Shown: piece after piece, positions 1 to 9,709 of the stretch | Layout of the letters: every line of letters begins with the position of its first letter | How positions within the stretch are numbered: position 1 is the stretch's first letter | NCBI GenBank assembly: GCA_944472135.2 | Contig: OX235263.1 | Coordinates: 14,367,517-14,431,516 of the forward strand | Length of the DNA stretch: 64,000 nt | DNA from: Trichobilharzia regenti | Lineage: Eukaryota > Platyhelminthes > Trematoda > Strigeidida > Schistosomatidae | Direction: 5' to 3' | Position numbers and translations under genes: made by a program | Notes under the pieces: generated by a model | What the model saw: the letters and a program-made list of their open reading frames with translations, nothing else | Told to the model about the DNA's origin: nothing | Databases searched by the model: none

Positions 1-608
1 GTTAACGCCTATTTGACACTTTTGAATATTAATGGTAACACCATGTTGGCACAACCTTTCAAATACTCGTCCAAATGTCTAAGATGAGTTTCCTTGTCTG
101 GACTGGCAGTGAGGCAGTCGTCTAAGTATACGTATACAAAGTCGAGACCACGGAATACCTCATCGATGAAGCGTTGGAATGTTTGAGCTGCATTCCGGAG
201 ACCGAACGGCATAAGTAGAAATTCAAAAAGTCCGAAAGGCTTAATGATAACCGTTTTCGGAATATCTTCTGTTGCCATCGGGATTTGGTTATACGCTCTA
301 AACAAGCCGATTTTAGAGAATATGGCCGCGCCAGATAATGTTGCCGTCAAGTCGTGTATATGAGGCAACGGGTAGCAATCAGGGGTTGTTTTGGCATTCA
401 CTCACCGGTAATCACCGGTGGGTCGCCAGTCATTACTATCCTTTTTCGGTACCGTATGCAGTGGGGATGCCCATGGGCTATTCGATAGTCGAATGATGCC
501 AAGGGTGAGCATATGGTCGAACTCATTCCTAGTGATTCTCAATTTGTTAGGAACCAGTCGTCGTGCTTTAGGTATCACGGGCTGTCCTGAGGTAATGATG
601 TGATGCAT
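1..608 (-). pseudogene. pol: Gypsy reverse transcriptase fragment, disrupted
   Basis: The minus strand encodes RT fingers and palm: 'SPWASPLHTVPKKDSNDWRP' and 'GDYR' (608-402), then 'FSKIGLFRAYNQIPM', 'MPFGLRNAAQTFQRF' and the catalytic 'YVYLDD' (401-9). The two stretches share a frame and are separated by a TGA at about 402. A further frame break lies near base 70, after which the expected reading continues off the window. The family is clear (Ty3/gypsy RT) and the copy is inactive. Confidence 0.8.
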
Positions 609-619
609 AACACTGCTGG

Positions 620-1098
620 TTATGCACGGTAGGTCGTTAACGGGTAATTAAGTTCCGGATATTTATCAACGATCGGTTGAAAAGTTGGATCAAGGATTAC
701 CTTTATCTTAACGAGTGACAAGCTGGGGCCTATGTAGGTTGTGTCTTTGATAGACAGACTAGTGGTATTGTCAATCAGTCGTTTTCGGGGAACGCCTACG
801 AGTAAATTATGACGATTAAGTAGGTCCCCGCCAATGATGGGCATTGTGACGTCAGCAAGAAGGAAAATTTCACCAAATAGGCTTGCGTAAACCCACGTTC
901 AGATAGACGTATTTCCTACCAAAGGTTGCGACTGGTTTTCCATTTGCAGCCTGTAAGTTGAAGGTAGGTTCCTTCTGTCGATCTGCTGCTATAGCAGGAA
1001 GGGCGCTGACTTCGGCGCCTGATCGACTAAAGATCGTGTCTGGCTGATCACATCATGGATGTAGAGTAGGCGGCTAGTGCCACCGGCAATGGTTGCCG
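620..1098 (-). pseudogene. Gypsy aspartic protease and pol linker, frameshifted
   Basis: Minus-strand translation between gag and RT shows a retropepsin-like region, with a 'LV-D-SGAEVSALPA' active-site block that is split by a frame break inside the Asp-Ser-Gly triplet near 1035. A later flap-region stretch is followed by 'IIGGDLLNRHNLLVG' (about 844-800), the usual '(I)GxDLL' C-terminal protease motif. The frameshift at the catalytic Asp means no active protease from this copy. Confidence 0.6.
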
Positions 1099-1926
1099 CT
1101 AACGCGTGCCGTCGGGATAGTCTCCCACAGACTCTGAGACATTTCCAAGGTTACGAGGCTTACGGCAACATTTCGCTGCTTGGCCAAAGGTGTTGTAGTA
1201 CCGGCACCAGTCAAGGTTTTTCAGAGAACGTGGCTTGAACTTAAATTGACCACGTGAGTTTCGGCGTTGAGAAGATTTAGGACGACGGTCGGAGGAGTTA
1301 GAAGGCATATTCGACCTTAACATTTGCTGGATGGAGTTCCATAACTCTATCACTGCAGTATCCCTACTCGAAGTCTGCTTGGCCACTGAGCATATTTCAG
1401 GAACTGACCGTTGGGTTATTTCTAGACTCTTATCTGCAGAAATAGCTAAGTCATCTGTAATAACACCCTGAAGAGTCACGAGTACAGTCTGCATGGACTG
1501 TGGCAGCTTGGATAATAAGAGTTCTCTAAAAAGTCCTTCATCGAACTGACTTTGGCCAATAACCTCTCCCATTCTTGTCAGAGTGCTCACGGCTGACTGA
1601 TCCCCTAACTCGATGTTACGAAATAATTCGTTCAGACGTCGTCGGTCCGTGAGAACGTTTCTCCTGAGGAGGGATGCTTTGGGCAACTCGTAAGAGTTAT
1701 TTACCTCTGGACTCGACATCTACAAAGTTACGTACTTCCTGGATTCTGGCGGTAGGACGTGAATAACTGCAAGGAACTGTGAACGTTGATCGGTTATTCC
1801 GTGCTCACAAAAATCTGCTTCAGCTATCTGAAACCATGTTTCAGCATTATCTGGCCAGTATGGTACGACCTGAGTGGATTTAGGAGTTGAGCGAATACCA
1901 ATGACCTTGGGACTAAGATCACTCAT
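1099..1926 (-). pseudogene. gag: Gypsy gag (CsRn1-type), one in-frame stop
   Basis: The frame is open from an ATG at 1926 down to 1099 except for one TAG at about 1720-1722, giving two contiguous same-frame pieces. The N-terminal piece has the 'WPDNAETWF...EHGITDQ' block of CsRn1/Kabuki-type capsid proteins. The C-terminal piece ends in a basic stretch and a knuckle, 'DWCRYYNTFGQAAKCC'. In CsRn1-clade gags this motif is CHCC rather than the retroviral CCHC. Here the histidine position is tyrosine, so zinc binding is doubtful. Role: particle-forming capsid/nucleocapsid of the retroelement. The stop and the lost His say this copy is not functional. Confidence 0.75.
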
Positions 1927-1971
1927 GACGAAAAACATGTCGATTAAAATATAGTACAAAGACAAATACAA

Positions 1972-2480
1972 AAAGGAGCGAACTCACCGGGGTTATCTGC
2001 GTATTTATCGAAGATGAAGTTGGCGGTTGGGCTTAGAGGCTGACGGTACAGACGTTCACGAACTGTTCGGAGTGTATTAACGCAAGATCTTGCACCAACA
2101 ACTTCTATCTTATTTGTTCCTCGTGTACCAAAGGAAAGGCAAAACACCACAGTTGATTATCCAAATTACGAGATATATTTCGGAACCAAATCGCGGATTG
2201 AAGCGGGAGCTAAGCCAGCTAGTTATCGTGCACGAAAGTGACACGACGGAGTACCAAATGGCGGGAATGCTTGACCGAAAGCCTTCAGCTAAACAAGTCG
2301 ACTTAAACTCTAAGAGTCAGCATCCAATGTTCACTGATGATTCTTATGGTCACGATGTAATTCTTCTCTTAGACAACCTATTTCTGTAGTCGATAATTTG
2401 GAGAATTATTTACCGCTACAAGAACAATAGAAACCGGCTAAGAGAATGAGTGGGGACAACAAGAATGAGGGCCTTACTTA
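1972..2480 (-). other. Probable 5' LTR/leader of the gypsy element, boundaries not resolved
   Basis: This is the stretch just 5' of gag on the minus strand, where the 5' LTR and primer binding site should be. No second LTR is in the window to define the ends. A sequence ending in CA followed by an ACCCCG-containing segment lies at about 1985-2003 and could be the LTR end plus primer site. I could not verify this. Confidence 0.3.
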
Positions 2481-3607
2481 CGGGTATAGTTATTCAGTGC
2501 ATTTGCTTATACCACCGTGTTTATGATACTTTTAGCTCATCCTGACTCTCCCTCAGATGTTTCGCAAGGCTACATCAAAAGAAGTAGCTCCACTTCTTTC
2601 AGAAGTGCAGTTGCAGCTACTTTGCGGAATCAGGCTTACACCCGATCTACAACCCTATATCAGAAAAGACTATGTTTAGATTGTTTCAAAATGCAATGTG
2701 ATGCGTTGTAGAGTCAACTTTCCCTCTCGGTACCTGCTTGTCGGTCTTCAACTGAATTCCAACTCCCCTGGTGTGGGTTCCTATGAGCAAATGTTCTTCA
2801 GTCTGCTCATCTACACTTTACCCATGAAGACCAATTATTTATTAATAGCATTATAAACTTTAGTGCTTTACCTCCGATTTGTGGAAGCACATTCGCCATA
2901 GTTATCGTGCGACACATTCATCCCACCTGCTCTCATGTGTTGCTGGCACTTATAAACCATGTCTTCTTTTTACTTTGGCCACCTGATTAACCTTTGCAGC
3001 TTTATAAATCGTGCGAATGTTCCACTTCCTCATTCCCGCTTTTGTTTTCAACGGAGGAAAATACATCGGCTTATAAGTTTCCTGGAGGATTGTACCGGCT
3101 CGCGTCTCTTTATCCAAATCCGACGAAAGGAAGCTAGTGCTTTACACTTTTGTCGTGCTCTGATGTTTCTATAGCGGCCGGATCGATTTTTTGGAGCAGG
3201 GTGGCTGGGCCTAGGTCTGAACCTCTCACTCTCTTTAACACTAAGTTAGGCTAGTAAAACAGATGAGGTTGGATTACTAATGCTTTCTCGTTGATCTGGT
3301 CTATCCTGAAAAACTAAAGTATCATCAAGTCAAAAATCAGTCTTTGAACTTGACTGTTTGTTTGAAAACCACGATCCACGCAAAAAGACAACGACGGAAC
3401 ACGCCACAAGTCGTTTGCATACAAAACATGGAACAAAAGCGTATCCATAAATGAAGTGGAGTTCTCGGTTTCTAATATGATGTACTACTTGCAAAAATAC
3501 CACAGTCTGTGATCATTAATATTGTGTGATCGGCTTCTGTGTATCAAATTTTTTCAAAGTGAATTATCCATAATAATAACTGCGGGCTCCTTGAATACGA
3601 CCATCTA
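2481..3607. other. No recognisable gene
   Basis: About 1.1 kb between the gypsy remnant and the first CR1-like LINE. Only short open frames occur, with no motif I recognise. No tRNA, repeat tail or LTR ends could be identified. Confidence 0.4.
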
Positions 3608-3978
3608 TTTCCTCTCCAACCGGAAAATACCAATTCTGTGAATTATCCGTTTGGGAAACCTGATCTTCCTAGCCGGTGAATTTAATTCAACCATTACTTA
3701 CATAGTAAATCTCTGTGTGGTAAGTCCAGCTGTCTCGAACTACTGCCAAAGCTTCAGGTGCTACTTTTGTAGCAGCATCTTCCTCACTCGTTCAGAGAAA
3801 CAAGACTTGTTGGTCTACCACGTGATTGCCGTGAAGCCGATCATTCAGAAAGTACTAGGTAAAGTCGAAAACCTTTTCTTTTCCTTGCCTTATACTTTTT
3901 CAGTCTTATTCTTGCTCTTTTGGTTAGAAACTGTTGCTCTCTTAGACGTACATAGCATAATTTATAGTGATTGTTAAT

Positions 3979-4560
3979 ATGGTTGTTGAAAGCAGCCTTA
4001 AAAAAGCCACTAGAATACCGTACTCTGTAGTCACAAGGGCTTCAGCCAGGGAAGGAAAAAATCCAGGGATTTCAACCCCTTCCCGCATACCGATCCTAAA
4101 GACTCGTGTAGCTTTAGTCTGCCCTGATACAACGCCTGCATTGCCACAGTCTAGTACTGAAACGGCACAGGCAATACCAGAAGGACAGAATTCTACACCT
4201 GCATCAACTGTAGGCCAGTGTGTGAAACACATCAAGCCTAAAAGGAAACGTTCAAGACGTCATAAGACCTCGAAGGCGTCATCAAGGAAAGGGGATGAAT
4301 GCCAGGCGTGCAGCATCACAGTTTCTAAAACTGATTCAGCGTTTGAATGTAATTTTTGCAAACGATGGGTGCACTGCCGTTGTGACAAAGAAGTACCGAA
4401 AGCATACTATGAGTTTATGAGAAATAACCCATGCCCATGGTTTTGGTACGTGTGTCCACTTTGTCGCCCTGGCATAGTCCCACAAAGCGTGTCTGCGGAT
4501 AGCAGAAATAACACGCAAATCTTGTGCCCCAACACAGTATCATGCAGCTCCCCCTGCTAA
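3979..4560 (+). CDS. CR1-like LINE ORF1, N-terminal part with PHD finger (copy 1)
   Basis: The first ATG of the open frame is at 3979, giving about 193 residues. The N-terminal 80 residues are basic and proline-rich. Residues about 98-165 form a PHD-type zinc finger: CQAC, then CNFC, then WVHC, then WYVCPLC, i.e. Cys4-His-Cys3 with the usual Trp just before the last pair. PHD fingers in ORF1 are a known trait of CR1-group elements and probably help RNA binding or chromatin targeting. The frame stops at 4558-4560, right after the finger, while a long compatible ORF continues in the +1 frame. Both LINE copies share this break. Confidence 0.8.
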   Translation: MVVESSLKKATRIPYSVVTRASAREGKNPGISTPSRIPILKTRVALVCPDTTPALPQSSTETAQAIPEGQNSTPASTVGQCVKHIKPKRKRSRRHKTSKASSRKGDECQACSITVSKTDSAFECNFCKRWVHCRCDKEVPKAYYEFMRNNPCPWFWYVCPLCRPGIVPQSVSADSRNNTQILCPNTVSCSSPC

Positions 4561-5611
4561 ACTCGCACTGCCGAAACTGGTCAAAGACTTAAAGGACACA
4601 CCAGCCCTACTGACTGGAAATGCCAATTCTCACAAGGTGAAGATTAGCAAGGTTCCATCCACATCAGGGGAAGGCAAAATTACAAAGGCACCACTTGCAT
4701 CCACTAGCAAGCCTGGCAACACAAAAAAGGCTGTCCAGGTACCGATGAAGCCTAATGTTGCTAATGATGCAAAGGACTGCAAGAAGCCGAAGGCAAAACC
4801 TAAGTCTGAGGGTAGTCGGTCTAACTCTCTCATCCTCTTTAACGTACCTGTGAGCACGGATAGCTTGCTCGAACAACGGGCCCTGTTTGATCAGGAACAG
4901 TGGTCCAACCTGTGCGGCAAACTAGGTCTGAACATTAGTTCAGCAAAACTGTGCAGACTGTACAGGGGTGTCCACACGCCTCAGGGTAAGCCACCCCCAT
5001 TACGGGTTACACTGGACTCTGCCGAAGAGGCCGAAAAAGTACTGTTAATGGCTCAGGTACTAGCCCTGGACAGAAGTTCTAACATAAGAGCGCGGCAAGA
5101 TAGACCATGGGCCGTCAGAAATATGGCGAGGGAGTCACCGGAACTGATGCCTTCCACCTCTATGGTGGTACACGGTGTTCCGGAGCTGGAAACCGGCACT
5201 GCTTGTGAAAAACACATGCACGACGTACAACAATGGAGATGGCTGTCATCTCAGATGGCCCCTGGCGCTTCTGGAGCCATCTCCATTTTCCGACTACCTC
5301 GTCCCGCTCATCTAACATTGATTAACTCTCCAAAGCTGCTGTGTGTCACATTCAACTCCCCGGAGCAGTTGTCCATATCACTTCAACGGTGGTATGAGAC
5401 CAAGGGAAAAATTGGAGGACACATCCGATGCTGTGAAAGCAGACCCAGAAATATAAGGAGGCAGCAAACTGAGGCTTTAATACGACCCCAAGCTTCGGTG
5501 ACACTAGAGCGATGCAGCTCTGAGAATAATAGTCTGTGTCTCCCAAGTGTCCTGCCTAAATCCATTGAAAAAAACTACAACGGGCCGGTTCTATCGGAAT
5601 CGGCCAACTAG
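4478..5611 (+). CDS. CR1-like LINE ORF1, C-terminal RNA-binding-like part (copy 1)
   Basis: The frame is open from 4478 and overlaps the PHD ORF by 83 nt. There is a GTG at 4637, and the first ATG is at 4745. It is lysine-rich at first, then has a 'SNSLILFNVPVSTDSL' block followed by 'LRVTLDSAEEAEKVLL', resembling the RRM-like fold seen in CR1 ORF1 proteins. Because no ATG lies in the overlap, it is either reached by +1 frameshifting or the source element carried a one-base insertion; a C5 run sits just before the upstream stop. The 3' end holds an A AAA AAC slippery site, and the stop at 5609-5611 follows a hairpin. Confidence 0.7.
   Translation, partial: SHKACLRIAEITRKSCAPTQYHAAPPAKLALPKLVKDLKDTPALLTGNANSHKVKISKVPSTSGEGKITKAPLASTSKPGNTKKAVQVPMKPNVANDAKDCKKPKAKPKSEGSRSNSLILFNVPVSTDSLLEQRALFDQEQWSNLCGKLGLNISSAKLCRLYRGVHTPQGKPPPLRVTLDSAEEAEKVLLMAQVLALDRSSNIRARQDRPWAVRNMARESPELMPSTSMVVHGVPELETGTACEKHMHDVQQWRWLSSQMAPGASGAISIFRLPRPAHLTLINSPKLLCVTFNSPEQLSISLQRWYETKGKIGGHIRCCESRPRNIRRQQTEALIRPQASVTLERCSSENNSLCLPSVLPKSIEKNYNGPVLSESAN
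5569..5605 (+). promoter_or_regulatory. Putative -1 programmed ribosomal frameshift signal, ORF1 to ORF2 (copy 1)
   Basis: Heptamer A AAA AAC at 5569-5575 is in phase with ORF1 codons GAA AAA AAC. A 7-nt spacer follows, then a hairpin at 5583-5605: ten pairs (two of them G-U) closed by a 3-nt loop. The -1 frame is ORF2, whose last upstream stop is the TGA at 5566-5568, so ORF2 opens exactly at the heptamer. The zero-frame stop lies at 5609-5611, just after the stem. This matches the classic X XXY YYZ plus spacer plus structure layout. Confidence 0.75.
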
Positions 5612-8508
5612 TTCCAACATCAAGTCCCCCACCAGCAGACGGTTTCACGTCAACTACCCCACAACACTCTGAGGTTGTTAGACTCACTGTCAGTTGCCTA
5701 TATAGCAATGTGAGGGGGCTGAGAGGGAAAGTAGGTGAACTCCGAAATCTCCAAGCACACCTTCAACTGAAAATAATCATTCTTACTGAAACGTGGCTAA
5801 ACCCCACTATCGCCGACAATGAAATCAGTATAGGTGATATGGTACTGGTCAGAAGAGACAGGGATAATAAGGAAGGAGGGGGAGTTGCTATATACTTTGA
5901 TAGGCAACTTAAATGTGTGCGCGCAACGGACCCACCACTTATCGAACTCCCAGACTCCATATGGTGTCATTTCACCGTAGGCCACACCAAGCACTTACTG
6001 GGTGGCATCTACCGATCTCCCACCTGTGGGGCAGAGCACAATCAGCTACTGCTCAGCACTATCACAGGAATACGAGATTTGGGCTACGACCAAATCACCA
6101 TAGCTGGAGATTTCAATGCTCCATCACTGAACCTTGGCTCCGGGTGTGCTAAGGGAAAATTTGGCCGAAACCTACTGCAAACTATTCGAAACACGGGACT
6201 GACTGAGAATGTTGGAGACGACACTAGGTGGGGCCCTAGTGGAAAGTCATCAAAACTAGATTATATTCTAACTAGTGACCAGCTACTCGTCGAAAAGGTC
6301 CAGATCATGACTCCTCTGGGAAGCAGTGACCATGCAGTCATAGGTTTCGATCTTGTCCTCCGTGAGCGTTTGCAATGGGATGTTACGCGACCATGTCTGT
6401 GCTACAGCAAGGCTGACTATGCTGAAATGCGGAGGCTCTTGTCCGACGCAGACTGGCCCTTAGCATGGGACGACCTATCTGTGGATGAACACTGGGAAGT
6501 GGTAAAAAAGATTATCCATACAGCAATCTCGGATACCGTCCCTTTAGTCACAACACAGCCTAAGAGAAAGACGTCATGGTTGAAGAGAGGCACGCAACGT
6601 ATTCTGCAAGCAAAGCGGAAGGCTTGGTTTACGTGGCGTGTATCTAAGAGTCAGACCGACCATGATGCATACCTCGAACTCAGGAACCGGTGTAATGCAA
6701 GAGTTAGGAGGGACAGAAGGTCATTCCAGGCTAACCTTGCTAAAAAACTCCTATCAAACCCTAAAAACTTGTACCGATTCATGTCGGAAAGAAAACCGAC
6801 AAACCAAGGGGCATGCGCCTTAGTAGGCCCAAACGGTCAATATCTCACTAGTCTGGAGATGGCTGAAACATTCAGTTCAGCCTTCGCTAAACAGCTAAAC
6901 AGCAATGTGGATATTACAGTTACGGACCAAAATGGTGGCACCACTATTTCAGAGGAGGAAGACCTAGCGACTACTCCCCAAATAAACCCCGCAATAGTAC
7001 TAAGGAAGCTACAGCGACTCATACCTGGGAAGTCCCCAGGTTGTGATGACATCAGGCCATCTGTTCTGAAACAGTGCGCCGAGGCTCTCTGTAGACCCCT
7101 GTGCGACTTGTTCCAACACTCAATGGATTCGGGGACCCTGCCAAGGGAGTGGAAAAGAGCCATCCTTTCTCCAATCTTCAAGGGTGGGGACAGGCAAAAC
7201 GCTGCTAGCTATAGACCAGTAGCTCTACTCCCAGTGGTATCAAAAGTACTGGAAAGTATTATTGACGACCACATCAGGGAATATTTCGATAGGACTAATA
7301 TACTACATGAAGCCCAACATGGTTTCAGAAAAGGCAGATCCTGCGTCACTAACCTACTGTCAGCTTGGGACGACTGGACATCATGCTGGGACTTGAACGT
7401 ACCAGTCCATGTGGTCTTCCTAGACTTTGAGAAGGCATTTGACACTGTTCACCATGACCTTCTCCTACATAAAATAAACCAGGCAGGCATAGGTGAGCCA
7501 CTTCTGTCATGGTTGAAGGACTACCTAGCCGACAGGCAATTTTGCACTAAGGTTAACCGAGTCCGATCATCTTGGCACAGATCGTCATCAGGAGTGTCGC
7601 AGGGTTCTATCCTAGGACCACTGATGTTTTTGATTTTCATCAATGATCTACCACGCCGTCTGAGCTGCCCGACTCTCCTGTACGCTGACGACGTAAAAAT
7701 ATGGAGGGCGATAAAGTGTCCGGAGGACTCAGATAGGCTACAGGAAGACCTAAACCTTCTGGAAGACTGGGCGGTGGCCAGTGGCATGACTTTCAACTTG
7801 AAAAAGTGCAAAGTAGTGAAGTTGCGCACCTGTAGACTGCAGAATGCAAGTTACACCCTGTGCAATGAAAGCTTGTCCTGCACAACGTCGGAACGCGACT
7901 TAGGTCTAGTTCTAACGGAAAAAATGGACACAAGCGTAAATTACACAGGGGATGTAGCGAGGGCATATGCGGTCATACACTTTACGCATAGACAGTTAGG
8001 TGCACTCACTCCTGAGCTCTTTCTAATGTTGTACAAAACATACGTCAGGCCACACCTTGAGGTGCATAATATTATTGCACCCCCAATGCTGAGAAGAGAT
8101 GCCAACCTCTTGGAAAGAGTCCAACGACGGGCAACAAAAGGAGTGGTTGGTCTCCGAAACAAACCATATGATGAAAGGCTGAAGAAATTAGGCCTGTTCA
8201 CACTTAGTTACCGTCGGCTTAGGGGGGATTTGATTACTGCCTACAAAATAACAAATGACCAGAATCACCCAAACAAAGGTGTTCTGCCATTGAGTAGGTA
8301 TAGGCTTCCACGTGGAAATCCCAGAAGGATAGCTCACCAGAGGGCAAGGACCCGGGTGCGCTCCCACTTCTTTTCACTGCGGGTTTGTCGTCCCTGGAAT
8401 TCCTTACCGGCAGATGTAGCTATGGCACCGTCTTTGGACGCCTTTAAGCGAAGGCTGGACAACCATGCAGCGATACAAGGACTGCATCCAAATGGCCTAT
8501 CTCCTTAA
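5569..8508 (+). CDS. CR1-like LINE ORF2: APE endonuclease plus reverse transcriptase (copy 1)
   Basis: Counted from the slip site it has about 977 codons. There is no ATG before the endonuclease domain, and a GTG lies at 5710. Endonuclease signatures in order are NVRGLRGK, TETWLN, GIYRSP, IAGDFN (about 6108), SKLDYI and SSDH (about 6328). RT signatures are GKSPGCDDI, YRPVALLPV, HGFRKGRS, FLDFEKAFDTV, SGVSQGSILGP and YADD (about 7681). The C-terminal thumb and tail run to about 8500 and end 'GLHPNGLSP'. The protein nicks target DNA and copies the element RNA by target-primed reverse transcription. The frame is fully open, so this copy may be active. Confidence 0.9.
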   Translation, partial: KKLQRAGSIGIGQLVPTSSPPPADGFTSTTPQHSEVVRLTVSCLYSNVRGLRGKVGELRNLQAHLQLKIIILTETWLNPTIADNEISIGDMVLVRRDRDNKEGGGVAIYFDRQLKCVRATDPPLIELPDSIWCHFTVGHTKHLLGGIYRSPTCGAEHNQLLLSTITGIRDLGYDQITIAGDFNAPSLNLGSGCAKGKFGRNLLQTIRNTGLTENVGDDTRWGPSGKSSKLDYILTSDQLLVEKVQIMTPLGSSDHAVIGFDLVLRERLQWDVTRPCLCYSKADYAEMRRLLSDADWPLAWDDLSVDEHWEVVKKIIHTAISDTVPLVTTQPKRKTSWLKRGTQRILQAKRKAWFTWRVSKSQTDHDAYLELRNRCNARVRRDRRSFQANLAKKLLSNPKNLYRFMSERKPTNQGACALVGPNGQYLTSLEMAETFSSAFAKQLNSNVDITVTDQNGGTTISEEEDLATTPQINPAIVLRKLQRLIPGKSPGCDDIRPSVLKQCAEALCRPLCDLFQHSMDSGTLPREWKRAILSPIFKGGDRQNAASYRPVALLPVVSKVLESIIDDHIREYFDRTNILHEAQHGFRKGRSCVTNLLSAWDDWTSCWDLNVPVHVVFLDFEKAFDTVHHDLLLHKINQAGIGEPLLSWLKDYLADRQFCTKVNRVRSSWHRSSSGVSQGSILGPLMFLIFINDLPRRLSCPTLLYADDVKIWRAIKCPEDSDRLQEDLNLLEDWAVASGMTFNLKKCKVVKLRTCRLQNASYTLCNESLSCTTSERDLGLVLTEKMDTSVNYTGDVARAYAVIHFTHRQLGALTPELFLMLYKTYVRPHLEVHNIIAPPMLRRDANLLERVQRRATKGVVGLRNKPYDERLKKLGLFTLSYRRLRGDLITAYKITNDQNHPNKGVLPLSRYRLPRGNPRRIAHQRARTRVRSHFFSLRVCRPWNSLPADVAMAPSLDAFKRRLDNHAAIQGLHPNGLSP

Positions 8509-9050
8509 AATCGCATTTACCAATCAGGGTAGATAATTAAACTCGTCATTTTACTTCTTTACATTCTCTCCCGTCTTACTCTCCTGACAACTTATTAATA
8601 TTATAATTACCATTATTATTATTACTATTACTATTACCGATATATATATTATTCTTCAAACTTAATGAGCTGACTGTTGTTACGTTTCCTATTTTCGTTT
8701 CTGTCTCTTAGTCTGAATAGCTTCACTAATTATATCTATTATTATTATTATTACTATTATTATTATTATTACTATCTCTTTTCTCTTGTCGACAATACCG
8801 AAGGACTAACTGGCGAAAGGATCAACTCCAATCACAGTAGTAACAGTCTTAACATACCTCATACTACAAACCACATATAATTAATCCCAGCACTACTCCC
8901 TTTGGAGTCAACCAAAGCTACGACAGTCGAGTGGCGGGACAAGCTACGCAGAAGTTTACCGAAGATCAGGAACCTATACCTTACAATCAAGAAGCGAGCA
9001 CAAAGAAATCAAATTGGTTTATGCTAGCTCGTAAAAACGATATTGGATAT

Positions 9051-9709
9051 TGGATCCGTAGTTAAGTCATGAATATGATACCATAGGATCATACTTATTA
9101 TTATTGTTATTACTTATATTTTTTTCTCTCCATTCAGTATGTAACAGAAAAGTCTGATGGTGCATAATATTTTGAAGGGTTTACACGTTGTGGACTTGAG
9201 TTAGTCCTAGATCAAAATGCAAGTTCGCCACCAAAATGGATTTATCCCTCTGGCCTATGTGAACTGGGGATATACCTAATAGTTTCATTACCAGTAACGT
9301 GAGATGTGAAGTAGGCTACTTTACTGGCATTAGTGTCCGTGTTATATAAGTCAGGTAAATTAATCAGCCCACGCCAGCCGCTGCGTGGACTCAGGGAGTT
9401 TATTATAACAAACGGATATTAATTGTGAGGATCGCCTTACATCGAATGTGCTGGCGGACAGAGAAATTTAACACTGTGCTTTACATAGTAGGTAATACCA
9501 GGCTTGATGATAGACTGACTATGTCTTTCAACAAATTACGAAAATCTGATTGCACTTATTCAGTTGTCTTGGCCATTTTCTAATGATAATAATAAATTAT
9601 GCTCACTTTATGAGCATCGGGGAGCCAGTTTACAGGCATCATCAATATTATAAGAAATATATATAAATATATATATATATATAGAAAAGTGATGTCATAC
9701 GACGATCTT
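9051..9709. other. Unique AT-rich spacer between the two LINE copies
   Basis: About 660 bp with no recognised gene. It includes TTA-rich tracts near 9098-9123 and an (AT)n stretch at about 9655-9683 directly upstream of copy 2. Confidence 0.5.

Larger units (their letters stand above)
1..1971 (-). mobile_element. Decayed Ty3/gypsy LTR retrotransposon, CsRn1/Boudicca-like, internal region
   Basis: Read on the minus strand the order is gag (about 1926 to 1099), protease (about 1098 to 850), a linker and then reverse transcriptase (about 650 to 1, running off the window). The gag begins with the conserved 'W-P-D-N-...-WF...GIT' block and ends with a C-x2-Y/H-x8-C-C type knuckle, the arrangement known from the CsRn1 clade, which includes Boudicca of schistosomes. 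RNase H and integrase would lie beyond base 1. The copy is dead: it has in-frame stops in gag (about 1720) and RT (about 402) and frame breaks in the protease and near base 70. Clade assignment rests on motif recognition, not a tree. Confidence 0.8.
3608..9050 (+). mobile_element. Full-length CR1-like LINE, copy 1
   Basis: A non-LTR retrotransposon of about 5.44 kb. It has a 5' UTR (about 3608-3978), ORF1 in two frames (3979-4560 and 4478-5611), ORF2 with APE endonuclease and RT (5569-8508) and an AT-rich 3' UTR with a TAT/TTA microsatellite at about 8736-8774. It ends in a short repeat of the form GATATTGGATATTGGAT at about 9037-9054, not a poly(A) tail, as known for the CR1 group. An almost identical copy lies exactly 6102 bp downstream. 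Flanks of the two copies differ on both sides, so these are two insertions and not one duplicated segment. Related schistosome families are SR1, Pido and Perere. I cannot say which family this is. Confidence 0.9.

Noticed and set aside
1980..2003. Primer binding site for tRNA-Trp, as reported for CsRn1-type elements
   Set aside because: Only a partial match (ACCCCG core) and the LTR end is not defined by a second LTR, so I did not call it.
3651..3977. 108-codon open frame in the LINE 5' UTR (and its twin at 9753-10079)
   Set aside because: No ATG start, no motif, hydrophobic composition from T-rich sequence; it ends just inside ORF1. Present in both copies only because the copies are identical.
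8677..8880. Tyr-rich open frame in the LINE 3' UTR
   Set aside because: It is the translation of a TAT/TTA microsatellite.
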